A DNA stretch of 64,000 bases from Martinezella rhizogenes (GTDB taxonomy: Bacteria > Pseudomonadota > Alphaproteobacteria > Rhizobiales > Rhizobiaceae), in assembly GCF_027460065.1 (NCBI RefSeq), contig NZ_JAPYZZ010000003.1, positions 248,001-312,000 of the forward strand. The letters are read 5' to 3'. Under the pieces are notes generated by a model. It was not told the origin of the DNA. It saw nothing but the letters and a program-made list of their open reading frames with translations, and did no database searches. Numbering within the stretch: the first letter of the stretch is position 1; each line of letters begins with the position of its first letter. Shown piece after piece: positions 1 through 8,946 of the stretch. The position numbers were made by a program, and so were the translations under genes.

Positions 1-668
1 CAATGGCTCCGGTGATCGATATCGCAGGCTCCGCCCACAATGCTTTCGCCAGCTGCATTTCAAGGCGGTCAGACCGTATCTCGGCCTTCTGAGCGCGACT
101 GTATCCCCATGCTTCATCTAAACGATCCCAAGCTTCCTGCCGTTCCCAAAGGGCAGTTAGTGCCTCAGCTTTGATGGTTTGATGCTCAGGAGCGTCGCCG
201 CATATCCGATCAATCTCCTCCTGACTCGAAGCCCAGACTGTTACAGCCCTGCCCGGCAATGCGATTTTGACCTGCGGGAAGCCGACGGCGACCACCATCC
301 TACTTTCAACGCCTTGTTGTAGTTTACAAAGGCGCTGAGTTTCGTCATGTGCCTTGAGCCATTTTTGCCAAAGAGCGATCACCCGATAGTCAACCTCTGA
401 GGCAGGCGGTGTCTCCGTTCCTCTAGCTTCTTCAGATGCGCTAGCCTGCGACGCCAGCAAGGCCGCAAGGCCGCAAGGCCGCAAGGCCGCAAGGCCGCAA
501 GGCCGCAAGGCCGCAAGGCCGCAAGGCCGCAAGGCCGCAAGGCCGCAAGGCCGCAAGGCCGCAAGGCCGCAAGGCCGCAAGGCCGCAAGGCCGCAAGGCC
601 GCAAGCACGGAAAGCACTCTGCGTCGTGTTACAATAGACAAATATCTGCTATTCTCAGAATCATCCAT
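1..668 (-). pseudogene. Tat-signal small exported protein, frame broken by octamer repeat (phase OFF?)
   Basis: Reverse-strand gene running off the left edge. A start at 668 (MDDSEN) or 701 gives a twin-arginine-like segment TRRRVLSVLAA. This runs straight into 18 copies of an 8-bp repeat, translated as LAALRPCG cycles, and ends at a TAG at 441-443. The frame that is open downstream of the repeat (about 455 to 1) encodes a soluble, Trp/Glu-rich protein with segments such as VIALWQKWLKAHDETQRLC, VAVGFPQVKIALPG and LEMQLAKALWAEP. This resembles, from memory, a common rhizobial hypothetical family with a Tat-like leader. The two halves are in different frames here; adding one octamer or deleting two would fuse them. 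No function is recognised. The operator-like palindrome at 720-734 lies just upstream. Confidence 0.6.
461..604. repeat. 18 x GGCCGCAA perfect tandem octamer
   Basis: Eighteen uninterrupted copies of GGCCGCAA, preceded by a half unit (GCAA, 457-460). Eight is not a multiple of three, so each gain or loss of a unit changes the reading frame of the reverse-strand gene. A 24-bp super-period encodes LAALRPCG in every frame. Long perfect arrays of this kind are typical of slipped-strand contingency loci. Confidence 0.97.
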
Positions 669-719
669 GATCTGAGCTCCCATAAGCTTGATTTTGGGCA
701 TTTCTCGAAACGAGATTTT

Positions 720-734
720 CGTATCATTGATACG
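720..734. promoter_or_regulatory. Operator-like palindrome 1
   Basis: CGTATCATTGATACG is a perfect inverted repeat (CGTATC, 3-bp spacer, GATACG). It lies 19 bp upstream of the outermost ATG of the reverse gene and 50 bp upstream of the XRE gene. It shares its length and left half with the site at 767-781. Confidence 0.55.
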
Positions 735-766
735 ATAACAAAGCTGCCGCCTTATTCAACAGAAAT

Positions 767-781
767 CGTATCAGCATTACG
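767..781. promoter_or_regulatory. Operator-like palindrome 2
   Basis: CGTATCAGCATTACG is a 15-bp imperfect palindrome with outer CGTA/TACG arms. It begins with the same CGTATCA as site 1 and ends 2 bp before the ATG of the XRE gene. Binding there would block the regulator's own expression, so autoregulation is the simple inference. Confidence 0.5.
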
Positions 782-783
782 AA

Positions 784-1020
784 ATGAACTTTATTCAATG
801 CAAAATGGCTCGAGCAGCTCTGGGATGGGGAACAAGAGATTTGGCGAAAGAGGCCAAAATTTCTCCTGATACAGTGGCGCGTTTGGAAAGAGGGGAGGCT
901 TTAAAATCCTCCACAATGAATGCCGTGCGCGCTGCTTTCGAAGCCTCCGGCATAGAATTCATCGAAGAATCCGGCGGCAAGGGAGTGGGCGTTAGGCTTG
1001 CTACGCCTCTGAGCAACTAA
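784..1020 (+). CDS. XRE-family HTH transcriptional regulator (small)
   Basis: A 78-residue protein that is almost entirely a Cro/C1-type helix-turn-helix (about residues 8-60). The motif region reads ARAALGWGTRDLAKEAKIS then DTVARLERG, followed by a short tail FIEESGGKGVGVRL typical of compact rhizobial XRE regulators. ATG 784 was chosen because the conserved N-terminal NFIQCKMARAALGW starts there; there is no clear ribosome binding site, so it may be leaderless or weakly translated. It is divergent from the octamer-interrupted gene with two similar palindromes between them, which suggests it controls both itself and that gene. DNA binding is family knowledge; the targets are inference. Confidence 0.85.
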   Translation: MNFIQCKMARAALGWGTRDLAKEAKISPDTVARLERGEALKSSTMNAVRAAFEASGIEFIEESGGKGVGVRLATPLSN

Positions 1021-1353
1021 AAATCACACGTAGAAAAACCTGCAGGGCGTCCGGCGCGTCTACGCACCAAAAACCCGCTGTATACCGGCAACCCTGCTGC
1101 AATCTTTCGAGACGGCCACGCGGCCATTGGTTTCGGCCGCCACCTCGGAACGCAGCGTGCAGCGGATCCGCATCGACGTGGGCGCGCGGATGCGGGCGAT
1201 GGGGGAATGAGAAGCCCGGTGGGCTGCCGCATCATAGACCTCAACGCGCGAATGAAGGATGCCCTTGTGTGGGTGATCAAGAAAGCGTTATTGACTGTCC
1301 GTCCCGATAAAGTCATATCACCCTGAGTAGGCAGATGAGACAGGATCCGCGAA
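1021..1353. other. Intergenic stretch with a decayed coding tail and possible rfb promoter
   Basis: No intact gene is seen. On the plus strand an open stretch of about 40 codons ending at TGA 1208-1210 (ending ERSVQRIRIDVGARMRAMGE) has a protein-like composition but no start, so it may be the 3' remnant of a lost gene. At 1291-1319, TTGACT, 17 bp and CATATC form a weak promoter-like pair upstream of rfbC. This is low-confidence pattern matching. Confidence 0.3.
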
Positions 1354-1923
1354 GTGCAACTAGAAGTATTCCCGATATCAGGCTTGAAAAAGATAATCCC
1401 GGCTCGTTTTGGCGACAACAGGGGTTACTTCAGCGAGGTTTTCAAACGGGAGTGGTTTCGCGAAAATGTAGCGAATGTGGAGTTCGTGCAAGATAATGAA
1501 TCCTTGTCTGCACAGGCAGGAACCGTGCGTGGGCTCCATTTTCAGGCGGAACCCTTTGCGCAGGGCAAACTTGTTCGATGCATTCATGGGCGGCTGCTCG
1601 ACGTGGCGGTCGACATCCGAACAGGCTCACCCACCTTCGGTCAGTGGGCAGCTGTCGAGCTGTCTCCGGAAAACGGTGAGCAGCTTTGGGTACCGGCGGG
1701 ATTTGCCCATGGCTTCATGACGCTCGTCGAAGATACTGTTATCTCATACAAGGTGACGGCCCCCTACAGCGCAGCACATGACCGCGGTGTTAAATGGGAC
1801 GACCCGGCCATCGGTATCAACTGGCCAAACAATGATGGCTGCGTGCTTTCCGACAAGGATGCCAAGCAACCGCTCCTATCCGAATTGCCTGAATATTTCA
1901 CTTATCAGAACACCGGGAACTGA
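1354..1923 (+). CDS. rfbC: dTDP-4-dehydrorhamnose 3,5-epimerase
   Basis: A 189-residue cupin-fold epimerase that converts dTDP-4-keto-6-deoxyglucose to dTDP-4-keto-rhamnose, the third step to dTDP-L-rhamnose. The signature is clear: [14 protein letters not shown] near the N-terminus, then [19 protein letters not shown] containing the catalytic His, and [13 protein letters not shown] later. Length is normal for RmlC/RfbC. The start is a GTG at 1354 with AGGA about 10 bases upstream. It is the first gene of a tight rfbC-rfbB-rfbD-rfbA operon (2-bp gap to rfbB). Confidence 0.95.
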   Translation: MQLEVFPISGLKKIIPARFGDNRGYFSEVFKREWFRENVANVEFVQDNESLSAQAGTVRGLHFQAEPFAQGKLVRCIHGRLLDVAVDIRTGSPTFGQWAAVELSPENGEQLWVPAGFAHGFMTLVEDTVISYKVTAPYSAAHDRGVKWDDPAIGINWPNNDGCVLSDKDAKQPLLSELPEYFTYQNTGN

Positions 1924-1925
1924 TT

Positions 1926-2981
1926 ATGCGCGTTCTAGTCACCGGCGGCGCCGGTTTCATCGGCTCGGCCCTCGTCCGTTATCTTGTAAGCGAGGTCGGC
2001 GCGGATGTTCTCACCGTAGACAAGCTGACATATGCGGGGAACCTCGCCTCCCTCAAGCCAATTGAGAACGCACCGAACCATCGCTTCCTTCAGGCCGACA
2101 TATGTGACCGGGCCGCAATGAATGACGCCTTCGCGACATTTCAGCCGGATTATGTGATGCATCTGGCCGCCGAAAGCCATGTCGATCGCTCAATAACCGG
2201 CGCCGCTGATTTTATTCAGACCAATATCAATGGCACGTTCACGATGCTGGAAGCAGCGCGGCAATATTGGAGCGGCCTTGCGGATGACGCCAAGGCGAAT
2301 TTCCGCATGCTTCACGTCTCCACCGACGAGGTTTATGGCTCGCTCGGGGACGATGGCCTTTTCGAGGAAACAACGCCTTACGATCCGTCGTCGCCCTACT
2401 CCGCTTCGAAAGCCGCGAGCGATCATCTCGCCACGGCCTGGCAGCGCACCTATGGCCTTCCGGTCGTGATTTCCAACTGCTCCAACAATTACGGGCCATT
2501 CCATTTCCCGGAAAAGCTCATTCCGTTGATCATCCTCAACGCATTGGAAGGCAAGCCGCTGCCAGTCTACGGAAACGGCGCCAACATACGTGACTGGCTC
2601 TACGTGGAAGACCACGCACGCGCTTTGTGGCTCATCGTGCAGAAGGGACTTGCCGGCGAGAAGTACAATGTCGGCGGCAGAAACGAGCAAAAGAACATCG
2701 ATGTGGTGAACTGCATCTGTTCCATTCTCGACGAGCTGCGCCCGCAATCCACGCCCTATGCCGAGCTCATCAAATACGTGACGGATCGTCCCGGCCACGA
2801 CGCCCGCTACGCCATCGATGCGACCAAGCTTGAAACCGAACTCGGTTGGAAAGCGCAGGAAAACTTCGCCACCGGCATCCGCAAGACAGTAGAATGGTAT
2901 CTCGACAATGCGTGGTGGTGGCAGCCGCTGCGCGAGGGTGTGTACTCCGGAGAGCGCCTCGGCGTTCTAACGAAAGGCTGA
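1926..2981 (+). CDS. rfbB: dTDP-glucose 4,6-dehydratase
   Basis: A 351-residue extended short-chain dehydrogenase that makes dTDP-4-keto-6-deoxyglucose from dTDP-glucose. The Rossmann motif [16 protein letters not shown] is at the N-terminus, [11 protein letters not shown] follows, [11 protein letters not shown] carries the catalytic Thr-Asp-Glu, and [12 protein letters not shown] gives the YxxxK pair. Full family length. It sits 2 bp after rfbC and 4 bp before rfbD, so it is co-transcribed and probably translationally coupled. It supplies rhamnose precursor to the downstream glycosyltransferases. Confidence 0.96.
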   Translation: MRVLVTGGAGFIGSALVRYLVSEVGADVLTVDKLTYAGNLASLKPIENAPNHRFLQADICDRAAMNDAFATFQPDYVMHLAAESHVDRSITGAADFIQTNINGTFTMLEAARQYWSGLADDAKANFRMLHVSTDEVYGSLGDDGLFEETTPYDPSSPYSASKAASDHLATAWQRTYGLPVVISNCSNNYGPFHFPEKLIPLIILNALEGKPLPVYGNGANIRDWLYVEDHARALWLIVQKGLAGEKYNVGGRNEQKNIDVVNCICSILDELRPQSTPYAELIKYVTDRPGHDARYAIDATKLETELGWKAQENFATGIRKTVEWYLDNAWWWQPLREGVYSGERLGVLTKG

Positions 2982-2985
2982 ACGA

Positions 2986-3879
2986 ATGCGGCTTGCAGTG
3001 ACCGGTAAAAACGGACAGGTCGTCAGCGCCCTTCAGGCATTGGCGAGTGTCGATCTGGAGATCATAGCTCTGGGTCGACCCGAACTCGATCTCGCCCAAC
3101 CTGAAACTGTGTTGCAGGCACTACGTGACGCAAGGCCCGACGTCGTGGTTTCCGCTGCCGCCTATACCGCTGTCGACAAGGCAGAGAGCGAGCCGGAGCT
3201 TGCTTTCGCTGTCAACCGGGATGGAGCAGGAGCCGTCGCGCAAGCGGCAAAGGAACTGGGCGTTCCAATTATTCATCTTTCCACGGACTACGTTTTTGAT
3301 GGGACCAAGGCTACGGCTTATGTCGAAACTGACCCGATTGGCCCCATGTCCGTCTACGGCCTCTCGAAGCTCGAAGGCGAAAAGACCGTCGCGGACAATA
3401 CCCCCAATCACGCCATTCTGCGCACCGCATGGGTTTATTCGGAATATGGCAACAACTTCGTGAAGACCATGCTCCGGCTAGGTGAAAGCCGCGACGAAAT
3501 CAATGTGGTTGCGGACCAGTTCGGATGCCCCACCTCGGCAAACGATATCGCCAGCGCAATCATCGAAATCGCAAGGCAGCTTTCGGCAGATTCTTCCCTC
3601 CGTCTGCGTGGCGTTTTTCATCTGTCTGGAACGGGTGAAACCAACTGGGCAAATTTCGCGAAACAGATATTCGCATTTTCCGCCGAAAATGGCGGAAAGC
3701 CGATGGTCGTCAACGATATCGTGACGGCGCAATACCCTACCCCGGCCAAGCGCCCAGTAAATTCCCGGCTTGATTGCAGCAAACTGGAAGAGGTCTTCGG
3801 AATAAGATTGCCGGCCTGGCAAACATCAACGCGCGCGGTGGTCACCGCTCTTGCGCAGAGCAAAAAGGAAACGCCATGA
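2986..3879 (+). CDS. rfbD: dTDP-4-dehydrorhamnose reductase
   Basis: A 297-residue NADPH-dependent reductase for the last step of dTDP-L-rhamnose synthesis. Visible family motifs are [13 protein letters not shown] (nucleotide binding), [30 protein letters not shown] and YGLSKLEGE (catalytic Tyr/Lys), and [18 protein letters not shown]. Its stop overlaps the start of rfbA (ATGA), which indicates translational coupling. Confidence 0.95.
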   Translation: MRLAVTGKNGQVVSALQALASVDLEIIALGRPELDLAQPETVLQALRDARPDVVVSAAAYTAVDKAESEPELAFAVNRDGAGAVAQAAKELGVPIIHLSTDYVFDGTKATAYVETDPIGPMSVYGLSKLEGEKTVADNTPNHAILRTAWVYSEYGNNFVKTMLRLGESRDEINVVADQFGCPTSANDIASAIIEIARQLSADSSLRLRGVFHLSGTGETNWANFAKQIFAFSAENGGKPMVVNDIVTAQYPTPAKRPVNSRLDCSKLEEVFGIRLPAWQTSTRAVVTALAQSKKETP

Positions 3880-4742
3880 AGGGCATCATTCTGGCCGGAG
3901 GCAGCGGCACGCGTTTGCATCCAATGACATTGGCGGTCTCGAAGCAGATCCTGCCGGTCTACGACAAGCCGATGATCTATTATCCGCTGACCACGTTGAT
4001 GCTGGCCGGCATTCGTGAAATTCTCATCATCTCGACACCCCATGACATGCCGCTTTTCCAGTCTCTTCTGGGTGACGGCGCAAAATGGGGTCTTTCCATC
4101 GAATACGCTGTTCAGCCAAGTCCAGATGGGCTGGCGCAGGCCTATATAATCGGGGCAGACTTCGTGGCGGGTTCGCCTTCGTGCCTTATCCTGGGCGACA
4201 ACATATATTATGGTCACGGATTGCCGGAACTTCTGCAGGCCGGCACGGGCGTAATCGATGGCGCGACTGTTTTCGCCTATCACGTCAACGATCCCGAGCG
4301 TTATGGTGTGGTCGATTTCGATAGCGAAATGCGAGCCATTTCCATCGAAGAAAAGCCCGCGAAGCCCAAATCCAGTTGGGCAGTAACCGGTCTTTATTTT
4401 TACGACGCCGATGTGGTCGACATCGCAGCCAACCTCAAGCCTTCGACACGTGGCGAATACGAGATTACCGATGTAAATCGCATATATCTTGAGCGCGGCA
4501 AGCTTAAAGTGTCGATCATGGGGCGCGGCTACGCCTGGCTAGATACGGGAACACCCGACAGTCTTCTTGAAGCCGGTGAATTCGTGCGTACGCTGGAAAA
4601 GCGACAGGGTTTCAAGATTGCTTGCCCTGAAGAGATTGCACTCACTAAGGGTTTCATAACAGAAGCGGAGTTTGACATTATAGCAGAAAATGCCGGCAAG
4701 GGCGATTATGGCGTTTATTTGAGAAAGCTTGCCGCGTCGTAA
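3876..4742 (+). CDS. rfbA: Glucose-1-phosphate thymidylyltransferase
   Basis: A 288-residue nucleotidyltransferase that makes dTDP-glucose from dTTP and glucose-1-phosphate, the committed step of the rhamnose pathway. The start [16 protein letters not shown] at 3876 carries the GGSGTRL pyrophosphorylase loop. [28 protein letters not shown] and [20 protein letters not shown] are all classical RmlA motifs. An in-frame start at 3774 lies inside rfbD and is rejected. It is the last gene of the rfb operon; the next gene begins 91 bp downstream. Confidence 0.96.
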   Translation: MKGIILAGGSGTRLHPMTLAVSKQILPVYDKPMIYYPLTTLMLAGIREILIISTPHDMPLFQSLLGDGAKWGLSIEYAVQPSPDGLAQAYIIGADFVAGSPSCLILGDNIYYGHGLPELLQAGTGVIDGATVFAYHVNDPERYGVVDFDSEMRAISIEEKPAKPKSSWAVTGLYFYDADVVDIAANLKPSTRGEYEITDVNRIYLERGKLKVSIMGRGYAWLDTGTPDSLLEAGEFVRTLEKRQGFKIACPEEIALTKGFITEAEFDIIAENAGKGDYGVYLRKLAAS

Positions 4743-4833
4743 AGAACGCTTCACCGGCCAATTTCCACAAGGGGTCAACAACCTGCCTTTCGATGTGGAC
4801 ATTCATCATTGGCCAGATGCTATTGGAGTTGAA

Positions 4834-5715
4834 ATGACAGCGTTACCACTTTCCGCCGTTACAGTGGTTTCGGTTTGTTACAAAAGCGATGGGCTTGTCC
4901 GGGATATGATTACGTCGATTCCGGACGAAACCCCAATCGTCCTAGTGGACAACGGGCACACGAATACTTTTGCCGATCTCCCTCCAAAAAGGAACGTCAG
5001 AGTTGTGAAACTCGATAAAAATCTCGGATTCGGTCGGGGCTGCAACGCCGGAGCTGAAGTTGCCGAGTCCCCTTGGATTTTCTTTGTGAATCCCGACGCT
5101 AGATTAAATCCGGGGGCAATCGAGGCTCTTCTTGAAGCAGCTGCTCAGTATACTTCGGCAGTTGCTTTTAATCCGCGAATTTATAACGCAGACGGAAGCC
5201 CGTACTTTAAGAGGCGATCTTGGCTTTTGCCTCGCCAACTCTACATGAGCAAAGGCTGGCCAAGTGAAGACGCAATAGTCCCGGTACTGAGCGGTGCCGC
5301 GCTCTTTGTATCCAAAAGAAGCTTCGACTATGTTGGTGGTTTCGATCCCAATATTTTTATGTACCATGAAGACGATGATCTATCTCTACGCTTAGCAGCT
5401 CTTGGCGAGCTGATGTTTGTGCGAAAATCAACAGTAGTTCATTCAGCTGGTCACTCCTCTGGACGGTCTCCAGAGATTGCCAGACTGAAGGCATATCACA
5501 TGGCTCAGTCAAGGATTTATGCTGGAAAAAAGCACCATAGGCCGTTTGCTAAAACCTCCACTCTCCTGCAAGCCTGTCTTCTCTTTCTCTCACCTCAAGT
5601 GCTTTTTTCAGCACGGCGCAGGGCAAAAGCTATCGGATTTCTCCAGGGCGCTCTCGGTAAAACCTTGTCCGAATTCTCCACTGTCGATTCGTTCAACACC
5701 CCGACAGAACTTTAA
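4834..5715 (+). CDS. GT2-family glycosyltransferase (rhamnosyltransferase-like)
   Basis: A 293-residue GT-A-fold glycosyltransferase. The N-terminal strand AVTVVSVCYKSDGLVRDMI is followed by VKLDKNLGFGRGCNAGAEVA and FFVNPDARLNPGAIEALLEA, which carries the DXD-type metal/nucleotide-sugar site. Later, GGFDPNIFMYHEDDDLSLRL is the acceptor/catalytic acidic cluster common in rhamnosyltransferases. Start 4834 was preferred because the family core begins there; an earlier ATG at 4729 overlaps rfbA and adds an unlike sequence. Its place after the dTDP-rhamnose operon suggests a rhamnose donor, but the substrate is not shown by sequence. The protein is cytoplasmic or membrane-associated. Confidence 0.85.
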   Translation: MTALPLSAVTVVSVCYKSDGLVRDMITSIPDETPIVLVDNGHTNTFADLPPKRNVRVVKLDKNLGFGRGCNAGAEVAESPWIFFVNPDARLNPGAIEALLEAAAQYTSAVAFNPRIYNADGSPYFKRRSWLLPRQLYMSKGWPSEDAIVPVLSGAALFVSKRSFDYVGGFDPNIFMYHEDDDLSLRLAALGELMFVRKSTVVHSAGHSSGRSPEIARLKAYHMAQSRIYAGKKHHRPFAKTSTLLQACLLFLSPQVLFSARRRAKAIGFLQGALGKTLSEFSTVDSFNTPTEL

Positions 5716-5827
5716 GCGCGACGTCCAGATAGTGCGTGGAAACGTGAGTGATATGCCCCGGCGTGGCGGGTCACCTGTCAAAATCATGTGCTCGACTTGC
5801 GAACCAGAATAAGTTATCGCGATCCAA

Positions 5828-8224
5828 ATGCGAAGCATGTTGCCGGAACCTATACAAAGTCAGGAATGCGATTTGGCCACACGCCGTGAAGACGAAAGCA
5901 AACTGATGGACAATCTGATCGCCGATATCGATTTCATATCCGGGGAGGTAGATTCGCTCCAACGTGGAAACTGGGCAGGCAACGTGTCGCTAATGCGACT
6001 ACTTAAAAATCTGCTTTACTCGCGGTTGCTTTACAAGCTTTCAAAGATTGAGCGGTTCAGCCAGCGTCGACGCGAGCGTTTTTTCAAGTCTGCGGAAAAA
6101 CGTGATCCGATGTTGTTGGTGCGGAAGGTCGACCAGTTCTGCATAAAATATTATCGACGCATCAATGAAAATGAAGCACTAGCAAAACGCATATCTGAAT
6201 TAGGAAACAAGACCGGATTGAAGGTCACCGCGATTGTTCCAAACTACAATCATGCGAATTATCTACCACAACGCATTGAGAGTATTCTTAATCAAACCTA
6301 TCCCCTTATTGACATCATAATTCTAGATGACTGTTCGACCGACAATAGTCGCGAGATAATAGAAGCGTATGTAAGTAAACATCCCGCACGCATAAAGTCA
6401 GTGTTCGCAACGAAGAATTCTGGCAGCGTATTTCGGCAATGGGCGAAAGGTCACTCGCAGGCAACGGGTGACGTCGTGTGGATTTGCGAAAGCGATGACT
6501 TCTGCGAACCAACATTTGTGGAGCGTGCAATCCGCGCCTTCAGAGATCCGAGCGTCATGCTGTCTTTTGGAAGTGTCCAGTATGCTAATACCAGCGGCGA
6601 ATTTGTACAGGGGCTGGATGATTACCGCGAAGAATGCGAACCGGGCATATGGGATCACACAATCGTCCGACCCGCATCCGAATGGTTTTGCAACGGCTTT
6701 GGTGTTAAAAATGCCATACCCAATGTTGGTGGCTCGTTATGGCGTCGTTTTCACATTTCTGAAGATGTTTGGGCTCAGGCCTCGGAATTTAAAATCATGG
6801 CCGATTGGTTCCTCTATTCCGTTATCGCGAGTGGAGGACAAATCGCATATGAACCCACGGCAGTAAGTTACTTTCGAATACACGCCAATAATACGTCCGG
6901 AAAAAAAGCACAAAGCGATCCATCATATTACGATGAATACTTTCGCATCATGAAGATTTTAAAATCAAAATGGCTGATTCCGGAAGAAATACTAGCGCGG
7001 TTTCTCGCTGAATCCTATAAAAATTTTAAACGCTCACGCGTAGGCGGACAAAAATTCGAAACAATTATCAAAGAAAATGAGTTGAAAGCAACGTCGCGCG
7101 TTCAGCCTCACATCTTAATCGGACTACTCGGCTTCACTTTCGGTGGCGGTGAAATATTGCCTATTCACTTGGCAAATGCGCTCCACGAATTGGGAGTGGT
7201 CGTCTCGGTTTTACAGATTCACACCACCGACGATCAACAACGGGTGAAACAACTATTGAACCCCGCGATACCTATCTACAATGCGAACCATGTTCGAGAG
7301 ATGGGTGCCGTGAACTTTTTGGAACGTGCGGGGATATCGATTGTTCATTCTCATGTAGCGAACGTCGATAAACTCTTCCTCGAAAATGGCGACTTACCAT
7401 GTGCATACTTCTGCACATTGCACGGTTCTTACGAAGCCATGAAAATTTCAAAGAGTAGAATTAGTCGATGGAGTAAAAAGGTCGATCGATTTGCATATTT
7501 AGCCGAACGCAACCGTGTACCGTTCGAAGGCTTGAACATACCAGACAATAAGTTCTTAAAAGTACGAAATGCCATTCCGGTGGATGAGAGACCATTTCCA
7601 AAAACTCGAACGGACTTGGGAATATCGAAAGACGCGATTGTCTTTTCTCTGGCCGCACGGGGTGTCGAAGGCAAAGGATGGATCGAGGCCGTTAGAGCTT
7701 ACCTGAAATTGCGGGAACGTCGCCCAGACATTCCATTGGCGTTACTTATGGCCGGAGAGGGAACCAGCGTAGAAGATGCCAAAAAGATCGCGGCCAGCGA
7801 CCCCACGATTCATTTTCTCGGATTCATCAGCGAGGTTCATGGACTATATCGACTTAGTGACGTAGCTCTGCTTCCTAGCCGATATCCAGGCGAGTCATTT
7901 CCGCTAAGCCTTATTCAAGCTTTTCAGGTCGGAATTCCGTGCATTGCCACTGACGTTGGTGAAATCAAAAGGATGACGACACTTGATTCAAAACAAGCCG
8001 GCATCATTTTTAAGCCAATTGACGATACAGAAATGTTTGTGGATGAGCTTTCGCAAATCATGGAGAAAATTCTCGACGCATCTCTGAGAGAGGAACTGCG
8101 TGAGACCGCAATCAGCTTAGGTAAATGCTTCGACATCAAACAGTTGGCATCAGAATACCTTGAGGAATACCTTTCACTGATCAAAAGCAACGATGCTTTT
8201 CACAGCAGCATGAAAGTTCAATAA
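5828..8224 (+). CDS. Two-domain glycosyltransferase, GT2-GT4 fusion
   Basis: A 798-residue protein with two glycosyltransferase domains. After a basic, helical N-terminus (1-125), a GT2 domain (about 130-370) shows VTAIVPNYNHANYLPQRIES, DDCSTDNSREIIEAY and WICESDDFCEPTFVERAI. A GT4 domain (about 415-790) shows LLGFTFGGGEILPIHLANAL, RNAIPVDERPF, VEGKGWIEAV and PGESFPLSLIQAFQ. In this last motif the usual second Glu of EX7E is Gln. Lower GC than the flanking core genes suggests horizontal origin. It probably adds two successive sugars to one repeat unit; the donors are unknown. Confidence 0.85.
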   Translation: MRSMLPEPIQSQECDLATRREDESKLMDNLIADIDFISGEVDSLQRGNWAGNVSLMRLLKNLLYSRLLYKLSKIERFSQRRRERFFKSAEKRDPMLLVRKVDQFCIKYYRRINENEALAKRISELGNKTGLKVTAIVPNYNHANYLPQRIESILNQTYPLIDIIILDDCSTDNSREIIEAYVSKHPARIKSVFATKNSGSVFRQWAKGHSQATGDVVWICESDDFCEPTFVERAIRAFRDPSVMLSFGSVQYANTSGEFVQGLDDYREECEPGIWDHTIVRPASEWFCNGFGVKNAIPNVGGSLWRRFHISEDVWAQASEFKIMADWFLYSVIASGGQIAYEPTAVSYFRIHANNTSGKKAQSDPSYYDEYFRIMKILKSKWLIPEEILARFLAESYKNFKRSRVGGQKFETIIKENELKATSRVQPHILIGLLGFTFGGGEILPIHLANALHELGVVVSVLQIHTTDDQQRVKQLLNPAIPIYNANHVREMGAVNFLERAGISIVHSHVANVDKLFLENGDLPCAYFCTLHGSYEAMKISKSRISRWSKKVDRFAYLAERNRVPFEGLNIPDNKFLKVRNAIPVDERPFPKTRTDLGISKDAIVFSLAARGVEGKGWIEAVRAYLKLRERRPDIPLALLMAGEGTSVEDAKKIAASDPTIHFLGFISEVHGLYRLSDVALLPSRYPGESFPLSLIQAFQVGIPCIATDVGEIKRMTTLDSKQAGIIFKPIDDTEMFVDELSQIMEKILDASLREELRETAISLGKCFDIKQLASEYLEEYLSLIKSNDAFHSSMKVQ

Positions 8225-8264
8225 TGCAACGCTTGCCATGCATGATGATAGCGATTATCGGTGT

Positions 8265-8342
8265 GTGGAGCTCATCACAGGGCGTCGCAAGCGCAGGAAT
8301 TGGTCGGACGAAGAGAAGATTGAGATCCTAGCTGCCAGTAAC
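8265..8342 (+). pseudogene. IS66 TnpA fragment
   Basis: A short open stretch encoding VELITGRRKRRNWSDEEKIEILAAS. It matches the N-terminal signature of IS66 TnpA, seen intact at 24107 as MSGTERRRRWSDEAKLRILAE. It is cut off where the IS3-family element begins, so an older IS66 copy was invaded or rearranged here. Confidence 0.7.
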
Positions 8343-8432
8343 TGCTCTGATTGCTCTGATCCCCAAAAACTGGATCGTTTTTGATTGGAGTTTTTCGCGC
8401 TAGATTCCCGGCTGGGAACAGGAGCGGAAGCA

Positions 8433-8692
8433 ATGAAAGCATCGATTTTTTCGGACGCACAGAAGGCGTTCATTCTCAAGCAGGGTGACGATGGCGTGCC
8501 GGTGGCTGAGATTTGCCGGAAAGCTGGAACTAGCCAGGCGACCTATTTTAATTGGCGCAAGAAGTATGCGGGTCTACTGCCCGACGAGATGCGGCGATTA
8601 AAGGCTCTGGAAGATGAGAATTCCAGGCTCAAGAAGATCGTCGCGGATCTGACACTGGACCGCGAGATGTTGCAGGACGTCATCCGCCGAAA
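8433..8692 (+). pseudogene. IS3-family transposase OrfA, 3' end lost
   Basis: Starts MKASIFSDAQKAFILKQGDD and has the OrfA helix-turn-helix VAEICRKAGTSQATYFNWRK. A leucine-zipper-like stretch follows (RRLKALEDENSRLKKIV, then DREMLQDVIRR). After VIRR, at about 8692, the sequence passes into the inserted element and the frame ends at 8726 in unrelated codons. It is therefore inactive as it stands. Confidence 0.8.
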
Positions 8693-8704
8693 TGTATGGT
8701 CCGC

Positions 8705-8946
8705 CCTGTCATTGCAAGGATTTTAGGTTCCGGCGATAGCAGTTTGCGTAAATGTATCCGGCCTCTCGCGAGTGGACTGCTGTTGCAGCCAGGCCCTGAT
8801 GAGATCCGCACATTCTGTTTCCAAATAGCTTCTTCGGGCACGAAGCCCGCTTTCGACCAGGATTTACAGAATGTCGATCAACTGTCTCGTCATCACCCTC
8901 GAACCTCGCAATCTGTCCGGCCTCAACGGCCAGAAAGGCGATTGGG
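8705..8946 (-). ncRNA. Candidate bridge-RNA region of the IS1111-type element
   Basis: About 240 bp of non-coding sequence immediately 3' of the intact IS110-family transposase. It contains local hairpin potential, for example GCTTCTTCGGGCACGAAGC. In IS1111-type elements the guide (bridge) RNA is encoded on the 3' side of the recombinase. The assignment rests on position and family knowledge only; no promoter or RNA boundary was found. Confidence 0.25.

Noticed and set aside
379..588. Alternative reverse-strand frame through the octamers (ending RRHRLPQRLTIG)
   Set aside because: Its sequence is mostly translated repeat, with a short tail that is not protein-like; the frame that continues to position 1 is the one with family-like content.
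461..604. Possible CRISPR array
   Set aside because: The 8-bp units follow each other directly with no spacers.
702..1020. Toxin-antitoxin pair (XRE gene plus divergent gene)
   Set aside because: The genes are divergent, not an operon, and the partner has a Tat-like leader rather than a toxin fold.
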